A DNA stretch of 64,000 bases from Nitrososphaerota archaeon (GCA_027320425.1 DAHVLJ010000004.1:1-64000); one strand, 5' to 3'. Shown: positions 18,719 to 28,834, counted from the stretch's first letter. Numbers and translations: made by a program. The notes: a model not told the origin generated them from the letters alone.

Positions 18719-19738
18719 TCAACCCGACTTTTTCACGCCGGCTTCCGCAGCAGGCTTCGCGTGCGTCTTCCACATCCGGGGATACGTGCCGCTCTTCATC
18801 ACGACCCTTTCAGTGGTGGAAGCCAGCCCTTTCTTATGCGCCTGGATCTCAGCGGTGGGCATCAGAGCCTTTCCTATGGCGATCAGCTCGTTCTTCGAGC
18901 TCATCAATGCGAGCGTGTCGTCCTTGTTGACCCCCTCGGACACCGCGAGTATCCCTGGAATCCCTAGCCTTGCCCCATGGCAGATGGCGTCCACGGCCGA
19001 GTCCCTTACCACGATCTTCGGTATGTTCCCCAGGCACTCCTCTATCGGGAGGATGGACTTCCTCAGCGGCTCCTCGTCCCCCGCCTTCAGCCTGAACATG
19101 GCGTCGCTCAGCTGGTGCAGAGTGACCAGGCCGTTCTCTTCTACAAGCGGACCTACGCGCGTCCTTCGAAGCTCGACCATGGTGGCCCCCACCCCGAGGA
19201 CCTCTCCGATGTCATACACGAGCTTCCTGATGTACGTGCCCGACTGGCAGACGACCCTGAACAGGAACAGGTTTCCCTGTGACTCGGTTATCTCGAGCTC
19301 GTAGATCGCCCTGCTCCTTGTCTGCCTGCTTACTGAAGAGCGCTGGGGCGGGCGCTGGAAGATCTCCCCTGTGAACTCCTTCGTGATCGAGTCGAACTGC
19401 TTTCTCGGTACAGAAGAGTGGATCCTCATCACGCCGCGATACTCCTTCGGGAACATCAGCAGAAGGCTCAGCGCCCTGGTGGACTGTCCGAGCCCGATCG
19501 GGAGAAGGCCCGAAACTGGAGGGTCCAGGGTCCCGCTGTGGCCGGCTTTCTCCATCCCGACAAGCCTGCGGGTCCAGGCGACGACCTCGTGGCTGGTGGG
19601 TCCCCTCGGCTTGTCCAGAGGTATGAGGCCGTACTCCAGGTAAGACTGCACCGGACGGGACCTCGGAGCGGAGCCGTGGGTTGGGTCAGTGACCTCTTCG
19701 TCGAGGACCACCATCTTCTGGGAGACCACTTCAGTCAC
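18719..19738 (-). CDS. cbf5: tRNA/rRNA pseudouridine synthase Cbf5/TruB
   Basis: IPLDKPRGPTSHEVVAWTRRLVGMEKAGHSGTLDPPVSGLLPIGLG; PUA domain at C-terminus. Confidence 0.95.
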   Translation of the reverse strand: MTEVVSQKMVVLDEEVTDPTHGSAPRSRPVQSYLEYGLIPLDKPRGPTSHEVVAWTRRLVGMEKAGHSGTLDPPVSGLLPIGLGQSTRALSLLLMFPKEYRGVMRIHSSVPRKQFDSITKEFTGEIFQRPPQRSSVSRQTRSRAIYELEITESQGNLFLFRVVCQSGTYIRKLVYDIGEVLGVGATMVELRRTRVGPLVEENGLVTLHQLSDAMFRLKAGDEEPLRKSILPIEECLGNIPKIVVRDSAVDAICHGARLGIPGILAVSEGVNKDDTLALMSSKNELIAIGKALMPTAEIQAHKKGLASTTERVVMKSGTYPRMWKTHAKPAAEAGVKKSG

Positions 19739-20291
19739 TTCTGCTCTTGAGGAAGTGGATCACGATGTCTGCCACCCTGGCTTCGTCTATGGCGTCGGTC
19801 TCGACCACGAGATCGAAGGGAGTGAGGTCCGTGCCGAACTCGATTCCATAGATCTTCTTGTACAGCTTGTAGTTTTCGGTGTCCCTCACAGAGAGTATCT
19901 CCTTGCACTTGGAGATGGAGATCCCGTCCCTCTTCGACATCCTGGTGGCCCGGCTCTTCACGCTCCCGGACAGCCAGACCTTGACGCCGTCCTTCGTCAG
20001 CCATGGGACAGGATAGCTGGTTATCACCACGTCTCCCCGCTTCGCCTTCTGGATCAGCCGTGCGTCCACCTCCTTGTCGAAGTCAGAGGAGCGCTTCCTT
20101 TCCTGCAGGAACTTCATCCCGTCGCCCTTGTCCCACCAGTCGTCCCCCCCAGGGGTGTATCCTTCTTCCACCGCCATCTCCTTGAGCACGTCTCCTCCCC
20201 CGAGCATGGGGGTCCCAAGGGCTTCGGCGACCTTCCTTGAAACGGTGGTCTTTCCTACGGCAGGCATCCCCGAGATGATTATCGCCTTCAA
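19731..20291 (-). CDS. cmk: Cytidylate kinase (archaeal type)
   Basis: IIISGMPAVGKTTVSRKVAEALGTPMLGGGDVLKEMA; located in secY-adk-DUF106-cmk-cbf5. Confidence 0.88.
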   Translation of the reverse strand: MKAIIISGMPAVGKTTVSRKVAEALGTPMLGGGDVLKEMAVEEGYTPGGDDWWDKGDGMKFLQERKRSSDFDKEVDARLIQKAKRGDVVITSYPVPWLTKDGVKVWLSGSVKSRATRMSKRDGISISKCKEILSVRDTENYKLYKKIYGIEFGTDLTPFDLVVETDAIDEARVADIVIHFLKSRSD

Positions 20292-20300
20292 GGGGCCCCT

Positions 20301-21230
20301 CTATGGAGTGGTGTGAAGGAGGCGGCCCAGCATCGTGGAGAACGTGAAGGAGCTGAGGAAGTACCACCAGAAGAGGCTCACCTGATAGACCGATGCTATC
20401 TGCGTCAGCCCCGCGAAGTAGGGGATCGGAAGCGGGGTATACGCGACGATCACCCCGTAACCTCCTAGGAAGGTCGCCATCAGGTAGTAGACGCCGAGCA
20501 GCGGGACGAAAGTGATGGCGGTGACCTTGAGCCTTGCCCTCTGGACCTTGAACTGCTCCTGCTGCACCTGCAGCTCCCTCTTCTTGAGCTTGTCGAGCTT
20601 CGCCTTGTCTTTGGCTAGCGTGGCCTCCCTCTTCTCCTTGTTGAAGGCGTTGACCTCGGCCCTCATCTTGCGCTCCGCGTTCAGGTCCACCATGCGCTTC
20701 GTCACGAGCTGGGTGACCGTCCCGAGCCCGACCGAAGTGAGGGTGACGAGGACCGTGGATATGGGCGGGGTGTACTGAGGGATGGTGAACGTCTTCTGGG
20801 CGGAGACCGCTCCCGCGGTGGCAACCACCGGGTGGGGCCCGGACTTCGAACTCTGCGGGATCCAGAAGAGGCACGCGGTGAGGGCACCGCTCGGCCCCGT
20901 CCTGCAGTAGGTCACGCCCGCGGACGTGCCGTTGGTGAGCTGAAGCGCCGTGCCGTCGAACGTGATAGAGACGTTGTCGTTGGCTGGGAACCCTGACCCT
21001 GTCACGGTGACCGAAGCCCCGGAGATATCGGTTGAGGGGTTGAGCGCTATCACGGTGGAAGGCGTCGAACCAGTCCCTCCTACGGAGGTCGTCCCCTTCG
21101 GGGTGAAGGCTGGGAGGACCACGTAGTATCCCACGAGGACGACGATGAGCGCGATCAGGACGTACGTCATGATCCTGGTGCTACCGCCTGACCCGGAGCC
21201 TGTCTGGTGCCCCTTGCTCATGGCGATCAT
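20301..21230 (-). CDS. EMC3/TMCO1 (DUF106) membrane insertase homologue with inserted Ig/IPT-like ectodomain
   Basis: C-terminal TM-coiled coil-TM architecture at conserved genomic position; residues ~50-150 read as a beta-sandwich (STDISGASVTVTGSGFPANDNVSITFDGT...). Confidence 0.82.
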   Translation of the reverse strand: MIAMSKGHQTGSGSGGSTRIMTYVLIALIVVLVGYYVVLPAFTPKGTTSVGGTGSTPSTVIALNPSTDISGASVTVTGSGFPANDNVSITFDGTALQLTNGTSAGVTYCRTGPSGALTACLFWIPQSSKSGPHPVVATAGAVSAQKTFTIPQYTPPISTVLVTLTSVGLGTVTQLVTKRMVDLNAERKMRAEVNAFNKEKREATLAKDKAKLDKLKKRELQVQQEQFKVQRARLKVTAITFVPLLGVYYLMATFLGGYGVIVAYTPLPIPYFAGLTQIASVYQVSLFWWYFLSSFTFSTMLGRLLHTTP

Positions 21231-21799
21231 TTGCTGGCTCCCGACAGCATCTTGACAAGTGATTCGGCCACTTCGTCCTGCAAGCCCTGGGTGTTCTTGA
21301 CGACGGTCATGGGCGCTCCGGTGAGAGTCGAAGATGTCGCCAGGAAGCTCCTCGCGAGGGAGAGCTCTTCCATCAGGCTTTCGTGCGTCGCCGCGTCCCG
21401 ATATCTGGTGGAGTCCGAGGCCCGCCTTTGAGCGATCTCGTACGGCGAAGCCTCGACGAGGATCAGGTGAGTGGGCTTCATCGCCCTCACCACGTCGAAG
21501 GGGAGGCCGGGCCAGAACCCCTCCGGCGTCCTGATGAAGAGATGCGTGTCCACAACGACGAGCTTTTCCTTCATGGTGGCTATCCTCGCAGCGGCCGCCT
21601 TCTGGAGCTTCTTCTGCTTCTCAACTGGGAGCTTGCGGAGCTCGTCCCTGTGCTTGACGAACTTCATCGATATCCCGGTTTCGAGCATCAGGCTCCCGAA
21701 GTTCACCAGCTTCGCGCCCTTGAACCCTGACACGAGCTTCGTCACCACCGTCGTCTTCCCGACGCCCGGAATCCCCACGACCACGGCGCGGAGCTTCAT
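21227..21799 (-). CDS. adkA: Adenylate kinase, archaeal type
   Basis: MKLRAVVVGIPGVGKTTVVTKLVSG; VDTHLFIRTPEGFWPGLP. Confidence 0.92.
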   Translation of the reverse strand: MKLRAVVVGIPGVGKTTVVTKLVSGFKGAKLVNFGSLMLETGISMKFVKHRDELRKLPVEKQKKLQKAAAARIATMKEKLVVVDTHLFIRTPEGFWPGLPFDVVRAMKPTHLILVEASPYEIAQRRASDSTRYRDAATHESLMEELSLARSFLATSSTLTGAPMTVVKNTQGLQDEVAESLVKMLSGASK

Positions 21800-21802
21800 C
21801 TC

Positions 21803-23236
21803 TCAACTTGCTCCTATGAGGCCGGCGAGCGCAGGGGATATCTCCTCCACCTGCTCCTTCAGCAGCATCTGGTAGTACTGAAGGATGATGTCCACCATGA
21901 GCAGTATCCCTATCCCTGTCCCGAACACGCCGAACAGGTCGGAGACCCCTGCTATGAGCCCGATCAGGATGCCTCCTATGATGGTCAGCGTTGGGATGTA
22001 TCTGTTCAGCATCTGCTCTATCGACAGCCCAGAGCGCCTGAATCCGGGCACCTGCACGTCCGCGTCCATCAGGTTCTTGGCTACCGCCCGTGGATTGAGC
22101 CCGCCTATCTCGACCCAGAGCCTGGCGAATATCACGGCCATCCCGACGAGATACAACAGGTAGATGACGGAGTGGACGGGGTCGGCGAGCGTCTGCTGGA
22201 ACGACTGCGGCGGGGTGACGTAGTAGACCAGGCCGCCTATAGGCTGGGCCCCGCTGGTGGAGTTAGCCGAGGGGAACTGGGCCAGATAATGCAGCCACCA
22301 CGGAGGGTTGGCTGACGAGTAGTTCGCGAGCAGCCTCGCGAAGAAGGTGACGTTCGCCCCGAGGGCTGAGACGAGGATGACGGGGATGTTAGAGACGTAC
22401 AGGAGCTTTATCGGATATACCCCCTGGAACCCTCTGTACTTTATCGAGGTGATCGGGAGCTCTATCCTGATCCCTTCGACATAGACCAGGACGAGGATCA
22501 TCACCAGAGTGAGCGTGAACGTGAGGAGGCTCGGATACTTGAAATCCCTGATCAGGACGCTGCTGACGTTGTTGTTGAAGAACTCGCTGATGGTCTCCGG
22601 GATGAAGCCGAAGAGCTGGGTGACACCGGTGGACACCTGGAAGGGGATCGGCGAAAACGTGTACCACATCACGGTCTGACAGACGCCCGCGAGGATGAAC
22701 AGGCTGACTCCGCTTCCTATCCCCCACCCCTTCTGGATCATCTCGTCAAGAAGGAGGACCATGATGCTTGCTATGACCAGCTGGATGAATATGACGAAGT
22801 CCTGGTTGGTGGACAGGACTCCCAGCGCGCCGCCGAATATGTACGCCAGCGACTCCCCCACGATCACGATGATGGTGAGGAACTTCGTCGCGGACCCGAA
22901 TATGGCCCTGTCGTTGGAGTCGCTCATGTCCAGCTTGATGATGTCGCTGCCGACGAGCAGCTGGAGGATCAGCCCTGCCGTCACGATGGGGCCTATGCCG
23001 AGCGTCATCAGAGTCCCTTGGGCGGATGCGAAGACGACTCTGAGGAACGTCGACTGGTTGTTGGCGGCCGCCGTCCCCGTAAGGCCGAACAGCGGGGTCG
23101 CAGCCATCACAAGATATGCGATCAGGGCGATGCCGGTCCAGACGAACCGCTCGTTGAGCGACGGCTTCTTCTCTGGCTTCGGGATCTCAGGCAGTACCGT
23201 GCCTACGCTCTTGATGAAGTCACGCAATGAAGCCAA
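21803..23236 (-). CDS. secY: Preprotein translocase SecY
   Basis: Multi-TM; LFILAGVCQTVMWYTF, GYQ/ELPITSIKYRGFQGVYPIKLLYVSNIPVIL. Confidence 0.95.
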   Translation of the reverse strand: MASLRDFIKSVGTVLPEIPKPEKKPSLNERFVWTGIALIAYLVMAATPLFGLTGTAAANNQSTFLRVVFASAQGTLMTLGIGPIVTAGLILQLLVGSDIIKLDMSDSNDRAIFGSATKFLTIIVIVGESLAYIFGGALGVLSTNQDFVIFIQLVIASIMVLLLDEMIQKGWGIGSGVSLFILAGVCQTVMWYTFSPIPFQVSTGVTQLFGFIPETISEFFNNNVSSVLIRDFKYPSLLTFTLTLVMILVLVYVEGIRIELPITSIKYRGFQGVYPIKLLYVSNIPVILVSALGANVTFFARLLANYSSANPPWWLHYLAQFPSANSTSGAQPIGGLVYYVTPPQSFQQTLADPVHSVIYLLYLVGMAVIFARLWVEIGGLNPRAVAKNLMDADVQVPGFRRSGLSIEQMLNRYIPTLTIIGGILIGLIAGVSDLFGVFGTGIGILLMVDIILQYYQMLLKEQVEEISPALAGLIGAS

Positions 23237-23247
23237 TGGCTGGGGCT

Positions 23248-23649
23248 TTACTCCTGGACTAGGATTTTTCCGCCCGCGGCCTGTATTTTAGCCTGAGCCT
23301 TCTCTGTAAAGGATGCGACCTTCACTTCATAGGCTCCTTTGACCGCGCCGGATCCGAGAAGCTTGTCGACCCCCATCGATGTGAGGTCCAGTGACTTCAC
23401 CCCCAACGCTATCCCGTCCAGCTCCCCCACGTTCACCCACCTGGCAGGCTTGATGTATCCCGGTGGCCTGAACGGGTCTCTGCCGAAGTGGTCGGGGTCG
23501 TTGATGACGAGCCAGCTCCACTTGTGTTTGTGGAGCCCTGCGTTCCCGTGCCCCCCCTGCTTTCCAGAGTGCCTGTGCTGGCCTATCTGCCCGTACCCGT
23601 GGGTCCTCATCCCCCTGTAGCGCCTTCCCTTGCGGGCCCTTGTCGGCAA
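23248..23649 (-). CDS. rpl15: Ribosomal protein L15
   Basis: MPTRARKGRRYRGMRTHGYGQIGQHRHSGKQGGHGNAG. Confidence 0.94.
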   Translation of the reverse strand: MPTRARKGRRYRGMRTHGYGQIGQHRHSGKQGGHGNAGLHKHKWSWLVINDPDHFGRDPFRPPGYIKPARWVNVGELDGIALGVKSLDLTSMGVDKLLGSGAVKGAYEVKVASFTEKAQAKIQAAGGKILVQE

Positions 23650-23650
23650 A

Positions 23651-24181
23651 TCAGAACATCCTCCTCACTATCTCTTCCAGCTTCGGATTCTTCCCTAGCA
23701 GCCCCTTCTCACTGAACTGCCTTCTCATGGACCGCCTGAAGCCCCCCTTCGGAGGCGCCAGTCTGAAGTATGGCAGGACCCCTCCCACCGCCGAGAGCCT
23801 CGACTGGTCTTTCATCATCTTGGCGGCCAGCTCTTTGTGGCTCTTGAAGCCTAGCCCCTTCAACGCGTCCTTGTCAAGCACCTTCGTCTTGCTCACCATC
23901 CCCTTCTTCGAAAGGAGGTCGGCGAGCAGCGGTTCCTCCACCGGGGTCCAAGCGATGTAGTCCTTGCAGAGCCTCAGCATCCCCACGGTAGGCTCGTCGT
24001 CTGTGACGACAGAAGCTGAGAACTTCTTTGCCACCCAGAGCTCGTTGAGGGATTTGCGCACCGGTGCTGAGCTGTTTATCGAGCCGTGGAGGTTTACCAC
24101 TAGGATTAGTCCCATTTTCACCATTCTCCTATACGTTGAGCCCGTGCGACATCTTGAAGGCGTCGTAGACCGCGTTCGCAA
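23651..24181 (-). CDS. rpl30: Ribosomal protein L30 (true start probably at internal MGLILVVNLHG or MVKMG)
   Basis: LILVVNLHGSINSSAPVRKSLNELWVAKKFSASVV. Confidence 0.9.
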   Translation of the reverse strand: MRTRSTTPSRCRTGSTYRRMVKMGLILVVNLHGSINSSAPVRKSLNELWVAKKFSASVVTDDEPTVGMLRLCKDYIAWTPVEEPLLADLLSKKGMVSKTKVLDKDALKGLGFKSHKELAAKMMKDQSRLSAVGGVLPYFRLAPPKGGFRRSMRRQFSEKGLLGKNPKLEEIVRRMF

Positions 24182-24752
24182 GCGAAGACATGGTGTTGGT
24201 AGAGCCGAACGTCCTGACCCACGCGTCCTTCACCCCGGCCAGCTGGAGCAGGTTCTTCAGTGCCGGACCGGCGACGAGCCCTAGTGACCTGGGGGCAGGG
24301 ATGATCTCGACCGTCACGCTCCCCGCCTTGCCTCTGATCTTGTATGGCACCGAGTGGGGCCTTCCGTCTCGGCACTCCCACGAGCCGCACCCTAGCTTCA
24401 CAGGGATGATGTTCAGCAGCGCCGCTGTCGTCGCTTTCTCGATGGCTTCTCTAGTCTGCATCGCCTTCCCCTTGCCTACCCCGAACCACCCCGCGCCGTT
24501 GCCTACGGCGACCACCGCGAGGAAGCGGGTGAGCTCGCCGGCGTCGGTCTGCTTCTGCACGACGCTCACGCCCACGACCTCGTTCCTGAGGTCGGGCAGG
24601 AGCTTCTTGACGATCTCTGCCTCGCGGACCCGCTGTCCGCTACGGAATATGTCGTCCAGCGAGGTGACCTTTCCGTCGTTGACCTGCTGGCCCAGCTTGG
24701 TCCTTGGGAGCCAGACCTGCTCCTCCTCCTGACGCCCGCGCTGATAGCCCAC
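24129..24752 (-). CDS. rps5: Ribosomal protein S5
   Basis: VQKQTDAGELTRFLAVVAVGNGAGWFGVGKGKAMQTREAIEKA. Confidence 0.95.
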   Translation of the reverse strand: MGYQRGRQEEEQVWLPRTKLGQQVNDGKVTSLDDIFRSGQRVREAEIVKKLLPDLRNEVVGVSVVQKQTDAGELTRFLAVVAVGNGAGWFGVGKGKAMQTREAIEKATTAALLNIIPVKLGCGSWECRDGRPHSVPYKIRGKAGSVTVEIIPAPRSLGLVAGPALKNLLQLAGVKDAWVRTFGSTNTMSSLANAVYDAFKMSHGLNV

Positions 24753-25336
24753 TACTTGCCTGCCCCCGTTATGGCGGCCTTGACCTTTTCGAATTCGGCA
24801 GGGTAGTCCTGAGGCTTGAAGCCTCCCTTCGCCAGCTTCCCGAAGCTTCTGGAATAGGCAGTCTTGTCTTCCGCGGCCAGCTTGGTAGCGTACGCGGCTA
24901 TCGGCTTACCGGACATCCTGTCCTCGTCAGGGAACGCCTCCTCCCCTACGGGCACCGCCACCCCGGAGTCGACGACGCCCTTCAGGAGCGCCGCGATCCT
25001 GGAGCCGCGGATGAACGGGACGATGCCGTTGTAGACGACCGCTTCCTTTACCCCCGCTGACAGGGCCTTCTTGCCTGCGAGCAGACCTAGGAGATAGCAG
25101 GCAGGTACAGACTTCGAGGAACCGCGCCATCCCGCTTTCGCGAGCTCCTTGGAGTTCGACGCAGACAGGACCATGTCCCCCTTTACGGTGGGCTTTACGA
25201 ACTGGGCAGAGACGTTCTTGTTGGAGACCCTTACCACCAGCAGGGCCATCTGCGAAGTGATCGCCTTCCGCCTTGCACGATAGTCGGTCATCCCTTCCCT
25301 TCTGCGCCTGAGGAGGTGGACGTGCGTGGACGTCAC
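24752..25336 (-). CDS. rpl18: Ribosomal protein L18
   Basis: TDYRARRKAITSQMALLVVRVSNKNVSAQFVKPTVKGDMVLSASNSKEL. Confidence 0.94.
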   Translation of the reverse strand: MTSTHVHLLRRRREGMTDYRARRKAITSQMALLVVRVSNKNVSAQFVKPTVKGDMVLSASNSKELAKAGWRGSSKSVPACYLLGLLAGKKALSAGVKEAVVYNGIVPFIRGSRIAALLKGVVDSGVAVPVGEEAFPDEDRMSGKPIAAYATKLAAEDKTAYSRSFGKLAKGGFKPQDYPAEFEKVKAAITGAGK

Positions 25337-25767
25337 TTCTTCGCCTCCTTCAGAAGGTCAAGGATGTGCTTTACCCCTCTTACCTGGCCCCCCTTTACCT
25401 GCTTGTAGAGCCTCTTGTAGTCCTCGTTGCTGATCTCCTTCCTCTCCTTCGCGACCTTGAGCCTCCATCTCAGCGCTCTGACCTTGGCGATCCAGAGAGC
25501 CTTCCTGGGGTTCCTTGCGGTCGCCCGCCCCTCGATGGAGCCAGCGCCGCGCCCTCGCTTTAGCTTCTTCGAGCGTTCCCTGAACCTCCCTCTGGAGACG
25601 CCTTTCTCGGGGGCGACGGTTATGGCGCCGAAGCCCACCAGCCCGCGTATCGTGCTCCTGGTGATTGCGTCCTGAATCAAGTCCGAATACTCGTCGTTGA
25701 AAGTTATCCTGTCGACCCCCACGCCGAGGACCGAAGCCGCGAGCCGCCTCTTACTCTTTAGGTTCAA
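25333..25767 (-). CDS. rpl19e: Ribosomal protein L19e
   Basis: MNLKSKRRLAASVLGVGVDRITFN ... KRGRGAGSIEGRATARNPRKALWI. Confidence 0.95.
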   Translation of the reverse strand: MNLKSKRRLAASVLGVGVDRITFNDEYSDLIQDAITRSTIRGLVGFGAITVAPEKGVSRGRFRERSKKLKRGRGAGSIEGRATARNPRKALWIAKVRALRWRLKVAKERKEISNEDYKRLYKQVKGGQVRGVKHILDLLKEAKK

Positions 25768-26179
25768 TCACTCTCAATCCTGTCGGGTTGACGACCCTGA
25801 TGCCTAGCTCAGTTGCCCTCGTTATGATAGAAGCCCTCTTCTTCGCTCCGACCGTCCCGCCTATCCTTGCGACGTCCCTTCCCGGGACGAGCGCGACGAG
25901 GTCGGCCGGCCTGTACACCACGACATCCAGATGACCGCTCGGGTGGAGACCTCTGGCTTCCGCCGGGCCGCGGTATCCGATCCTGACCAGCGCGGGCCAT
26001 CCCTTGTCCTGGCGCCTCATCTTGCTATCGATCCCCTTCGGCTTGCGCCATTCAGGGTGTATCCTGACGTAACGCCAGCTTTCCTGCCGCACGAACGCCG
26101 GGCGGTTCTTCGAGACCTCTTTGCGCTTGGCCACGAGCGCTTTCATGCGGTCCTCCTCCGACTGCTTCCCTTTCGGCAT
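25751..26179 (-). CDS. rpl32e: Ribosomal protein L32e
   Basis: FVRQESWRYVRIHPEWRKPKGIDSKMRRQDKGWPALVRIGYRGPAEARGLHPSG. Confidence 0.95.
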   Translation of the reverse strand: MPKGKQSEEDRMKALVAKRKEVSKNRPAFVRQESWRYVRIHPEWRKPKGIDSKMRRQDKGWPALVRIGYRGPAEARGLHPSGHLDVVVYRPADLVALVPGRDVARIGGTVGAKKRASIITRATELGIRVVNPTGLRVIEPKE

Positions 26180-26184
26180 GGTTT

Positions 26185-26730
26185 TTACGAGCCCTCCTCC
26201 TTATGGTATATGTAGAGTCCGTCGAGGAATATCCTCTGGTCCTTCCGCTTGACCTTGGTGGCGAGCTCGATGTTGGCGGCGGTCTGACCCACGTCCTCGA
26301 CAGACACACCCTTTACGATGACGTCGTCCCCGTCAATCGTGACCTTGCAGTCGCCTACGATGTCAGAAACCCTCGGGGACCTCTCCCCCACGAAGTTCTC
26401 GACGATGACCTGCTTCCCTTTCGTCTTCACCGTTATGGGGAAGTGGGCGTAGACGACCTTCACCTTGTAGGTGTATCCTTTGGTCACTCCTGTGACCATG
26501 TTGTTCACGATGCTGGTGACCGTGTTGATTATGACGTTGTCCCTCCTCTTGCGCGAGAATGGAGAGAAAACCACTTTGTTCCCGTCCAACCCTATGTTCA
26601 CGTTGATCTTCTCGAAGTTCTTCCTCGCTTCCCCGAGTTTCCCTTTGATGGAAAGGTTACGCCCTGTGAGCGTCGCCGTGACCCCCCCTGGGAGCTCCAC
26701 GGAGGTGCTCTGGACGGTCTCAGTAGACAT
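26185..26730 (-). CDS. rpl6: Ribosomal protein L6
   Basis: [51 protein letters not shown]-type end. Confidence 0.95.
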   Translation of the reverse strand: MSTETVQSTSVELPGGVTATLTGRNLSIKGKLGEARKNFEKINVNIGLDGNKVVFSPFSRKRRDNVIINTVTSIVNNMVTGVTKGYTYKVKVVYAHFPITVKTKGKQVIVENFVGERSPRVSDIVGDCKVTIDGDDVIVKGVSVEDVGQTAANIELATKVKRKDQRIFLDGLYIYHKEEGS

Positions 26731-27118
26731 AGCCTATCAGCCTCCCACCTATCTTCTTCTCCTGGGCTTCGACGTGGGACATGACCCCCTGGGGCGTCGA
26801 AACTATCAGGGTACCGACGCCGACAGCCGGGAGGTACCTGTGCTCCCAGTCGACGAGCTTCAAAGACTTCACAGGGAACCGGGGGGATATCACCCCGCAC
26901 TTGTTTATCCGCCCCATGAGCTGCACCCTGAGCTTCCCTCCGACCCCGTCGTCGATGTACTCGAACTCCCCGATGTACCTGCGCTTCTGGAGGACCCTCA
27001 GCACCTCCCCTGCAAGGCCGGACGCGGGGATGACCACGCACTCCTTCTTGTTCCTCATCTCGGCGTTCTGGAGGCTGGCGAACAGGTTCGCGAGGACGTT
27101 TGTTGCTGGCATCTCCAT
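26720..27118 (-). CDS. rps8: Ribosomal protein S8
   Basis: [51 protein letters not shown]. Confidence 0.95.
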   Translation of the reverse strand: MEMPATNVLANLFASLQNAEMRNKKECVVIPASGLAGEVLRVLQKRRYIGEFEYIDDGVGGKLRVQLMGRINKCGVISPRFPVKSLKLVDWEHRYLPAVGVGTLIVSTPQGVMSHVEAQEKKIGGRLIGYVY

Positions 27119-27124
27119 CTACCT

Positions 27125-27286
27125 CTAGTCGTACTTCCTGAAGCCTAGCTTCTCAGCCACTTCCCTGAAACACTGCCTGCACAGGACAAGGTCGTAAGAC
27201 CTTATGACCGCGCCGTACTGTCCGCACCGCTTGCAATAGTGGGTCGACTTGCCATACTTCCGCTCCTTTGGATGTCTCTCCTTCAT
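27125..27286 (-). CDS. rps14: Ribosomal protein S14 (zinc type, 53 aa, below ORF-track length cut-off)
   Basis: Hand translation: [53 protein letters not shown]; CxxC...CxxC; 4-nt overlap with L5 stop. Confidence 0.93.
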   Translation of the reverse strand: MKERHPKERKYGKSTHYCKRCGQYGAVIRSYDLVLCRQCFREVAEKLGFRKYD

Positions 27287-27810
27287 TGGACTGTCACCCC
27301 GAAATTGTCCTTGAAGTACTGGACGGACTCTTCGCGACTGACCAGATGGGACCTGCCCACCCTCGCCGCGCGCCTGTTACGCCGTGCAACCCTGAAACCT
27401 GGCCTCTCAAGAAGGACCGAGACGTTCATCCCAAGGATGCCTATCGCCGGGTCGTAGCGTATCCCGGGTATCTCTATGTGCTCTTTGATGCCGAACGAGA
27501 CCGACCCTCTCGGGTCGAAGCTCGACTCCTGGAGCTTCTTCTCTCGCGCGGCGAGCAGCTTCGTGATCAGGGGCGCCGTCCCCTCTCCCCTGACGGTGAC
27601 CACCACTCCGATGGGCTCCCCCTTGTGGATGCCGAAGTCTCTGACGGACTTCTTCGCCCTCGTCTGGGCAGGAGTCTGGCCGGTAACCTGCTCGAGGACT
27701 TTCTTCCCTCTCTCGATCGCCTCGCCTGACTTGCCTAGACCGATGTTGACCACTACCTTCGCCACCCTGATGCTCTTCATAGGGTTCTCCTGAACCGTCT
27801 TCTGGCTCAT
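27283..27810 (-). CDS. rpl5: Ribosomal protein L5 (start ATG 27810)
   Basis: [75 protein letters not shown]. Confidence 0.95.
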   Translation of the reverse strand: MSQKTVQENPMKSIRVAKVVVNIGLGKSGEAIERGKKVLEQVTGQTPAQTRAKKSVRDFGIHKGEPIGVVVTVRGEGTAPLITKLLAAREKKLQESSFDPRGSVSFGIKEHIEIPGIRYDPAIGILGMNVSVLLERPGFRVARRNRRAARVGRSHLVSREESVQYFKDNFGVTVQ

Positions 27811-28535
27811 TTCTTGCCCGTCCCCACAGTTATCATAGGAGCTGTCGTCCCGACCGGGAAGACGAGCCTCGAAGGCACCTCCGCCTCGCCGCTCGGGAGG
27901 GTGAGCCTGACCATCTTTTCTCTGGATATAGTCCCCTTCTTGACGTCTGCTATCTTCCCCATCTGCCCCGCCCTGTCTCCTGTCAGCACCAGCCCCAGAG
28001 AGCCTTTCGCCAGCTTCGACTGGCCGAGCACCTTCTGGGACGGGACCTCGAGGAGCACCGCGTCTCCTGGGGAGAGGTTCAGGTCGTCGGACACTACCGA
28101 GCGTCCGTCGTGCAGCCCGTATTGTATATGCCCCCCGCTTATCTTCGTCTTGGTGCGGATGCTGCACAGCTTGGTCTTGGCCTCGTCTGAGCCGACCTTG
28201 GCAGGGACCAGCCCCTTCGGGGACGGGACCAGCCTGTAATCGGCTCCTTCGACCGGCACGCTTACGACGTTGAACAACCCTACGGGGAACCTAGGAGTCT
28301 TCCGCTCTCTGCCGTCGACCAGGACCTTCCCTCCCTTCATCATGTACTTCAGCTCCTTCGAGAGGTTGGCCATCGACAAAAGGTCCCTTACCACGACCCC
28401 GAGAGGGTACGACGAGGCCGTCTGATGAGGACCGGGCATCGGCTTGAACACGAACCTGTCGGACTTTCTGGAGATATCCCAGCTGCGCGGCGCCGCAAGC
28501 CGCTTCATCTTGTTCCTTCCGCCCTTCTTCCCCAT
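27807..28535 (-). CDS. rps4e: Ribosomal protein S4e
   Basis: MGKKGGRNKMKRLAAPRSWDISRKSDRFVFKPMPGPHQTASSYPLGVVVRDLL. Confidence 0.95.
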   Translation of the reverse strand: MGKKGGRNKMKRLAAPRSWDISRKSDRFVFKPMPGPHQTASSYPLGVVVRDLLSMANLSKELKYMMKGGKVLVDGRERKTPRFPVGLFNVVSVPVEGADYRLVPSPKGLVPAKVGSDEAKTKLCSIRTKTKISGGHIQYGLHDGRSVVSDDLNLSPGDAVLLEVPSQKVLGQSKLAKGSLGLVLTGDRAGQMGKIADVKKGTISREKMVRLTLPSGEAEVPSRLVFPVGTTAPMITVGTGKK

Positions 28536-28829
28536 CTACGCCGGCCCCTCCAGCTTGCTCTTCCTGATCTTGTCATCGAGGATCAACGATGTGATCACAA
28601 GGTTCGAGGAGCTTATCGGTACCGACGCGGTCCCTCCCTTGAGCTTCTCTCTCGTGACCCCCTCTACGTTCACGACCCCCAGTGACTGGTCCACCTTGGT
28701 GACTTTGCCTTCGATATCCTTGAACTCACCACGGACGATCCTGACAGAGTCCCCCACGCGCGGACGCAGGCTCCGCTTGTGGTGCCTTTCCCTTAGCTCT
28801 TCAGACAGCCGAGAACCGAACTTCATCAT
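28536..28829 (-). CDS. rpl24: Ribosomal protein L24 (likely start ATG ~28829)
   Basis: MMKFGSRLSEELRERHHKRSLRPRVGDSVRIVRGEFKDIEGKVTKVDQSLGVVNVEGV (KOW). Confidence 0.92.
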   Translation of the reverse strand: MMKFGSRLSEELRERHHKRSLRPRVGDSVRIVRGEFKDIEGKVTKVDQSLGVVNVEGVTREKLKGGTASVPISSSNLVITSLILDDKIRKSKLEGPA

Positions 28830-28834
28830 ACCAC

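Noticed and set aside
27811-28167. N-terminal extension of the 294-aa ORF 27283-28167
   Set aside because: Out-of-frame reading of S4e; L5 starts at [10 protein letters not shown] (27810).
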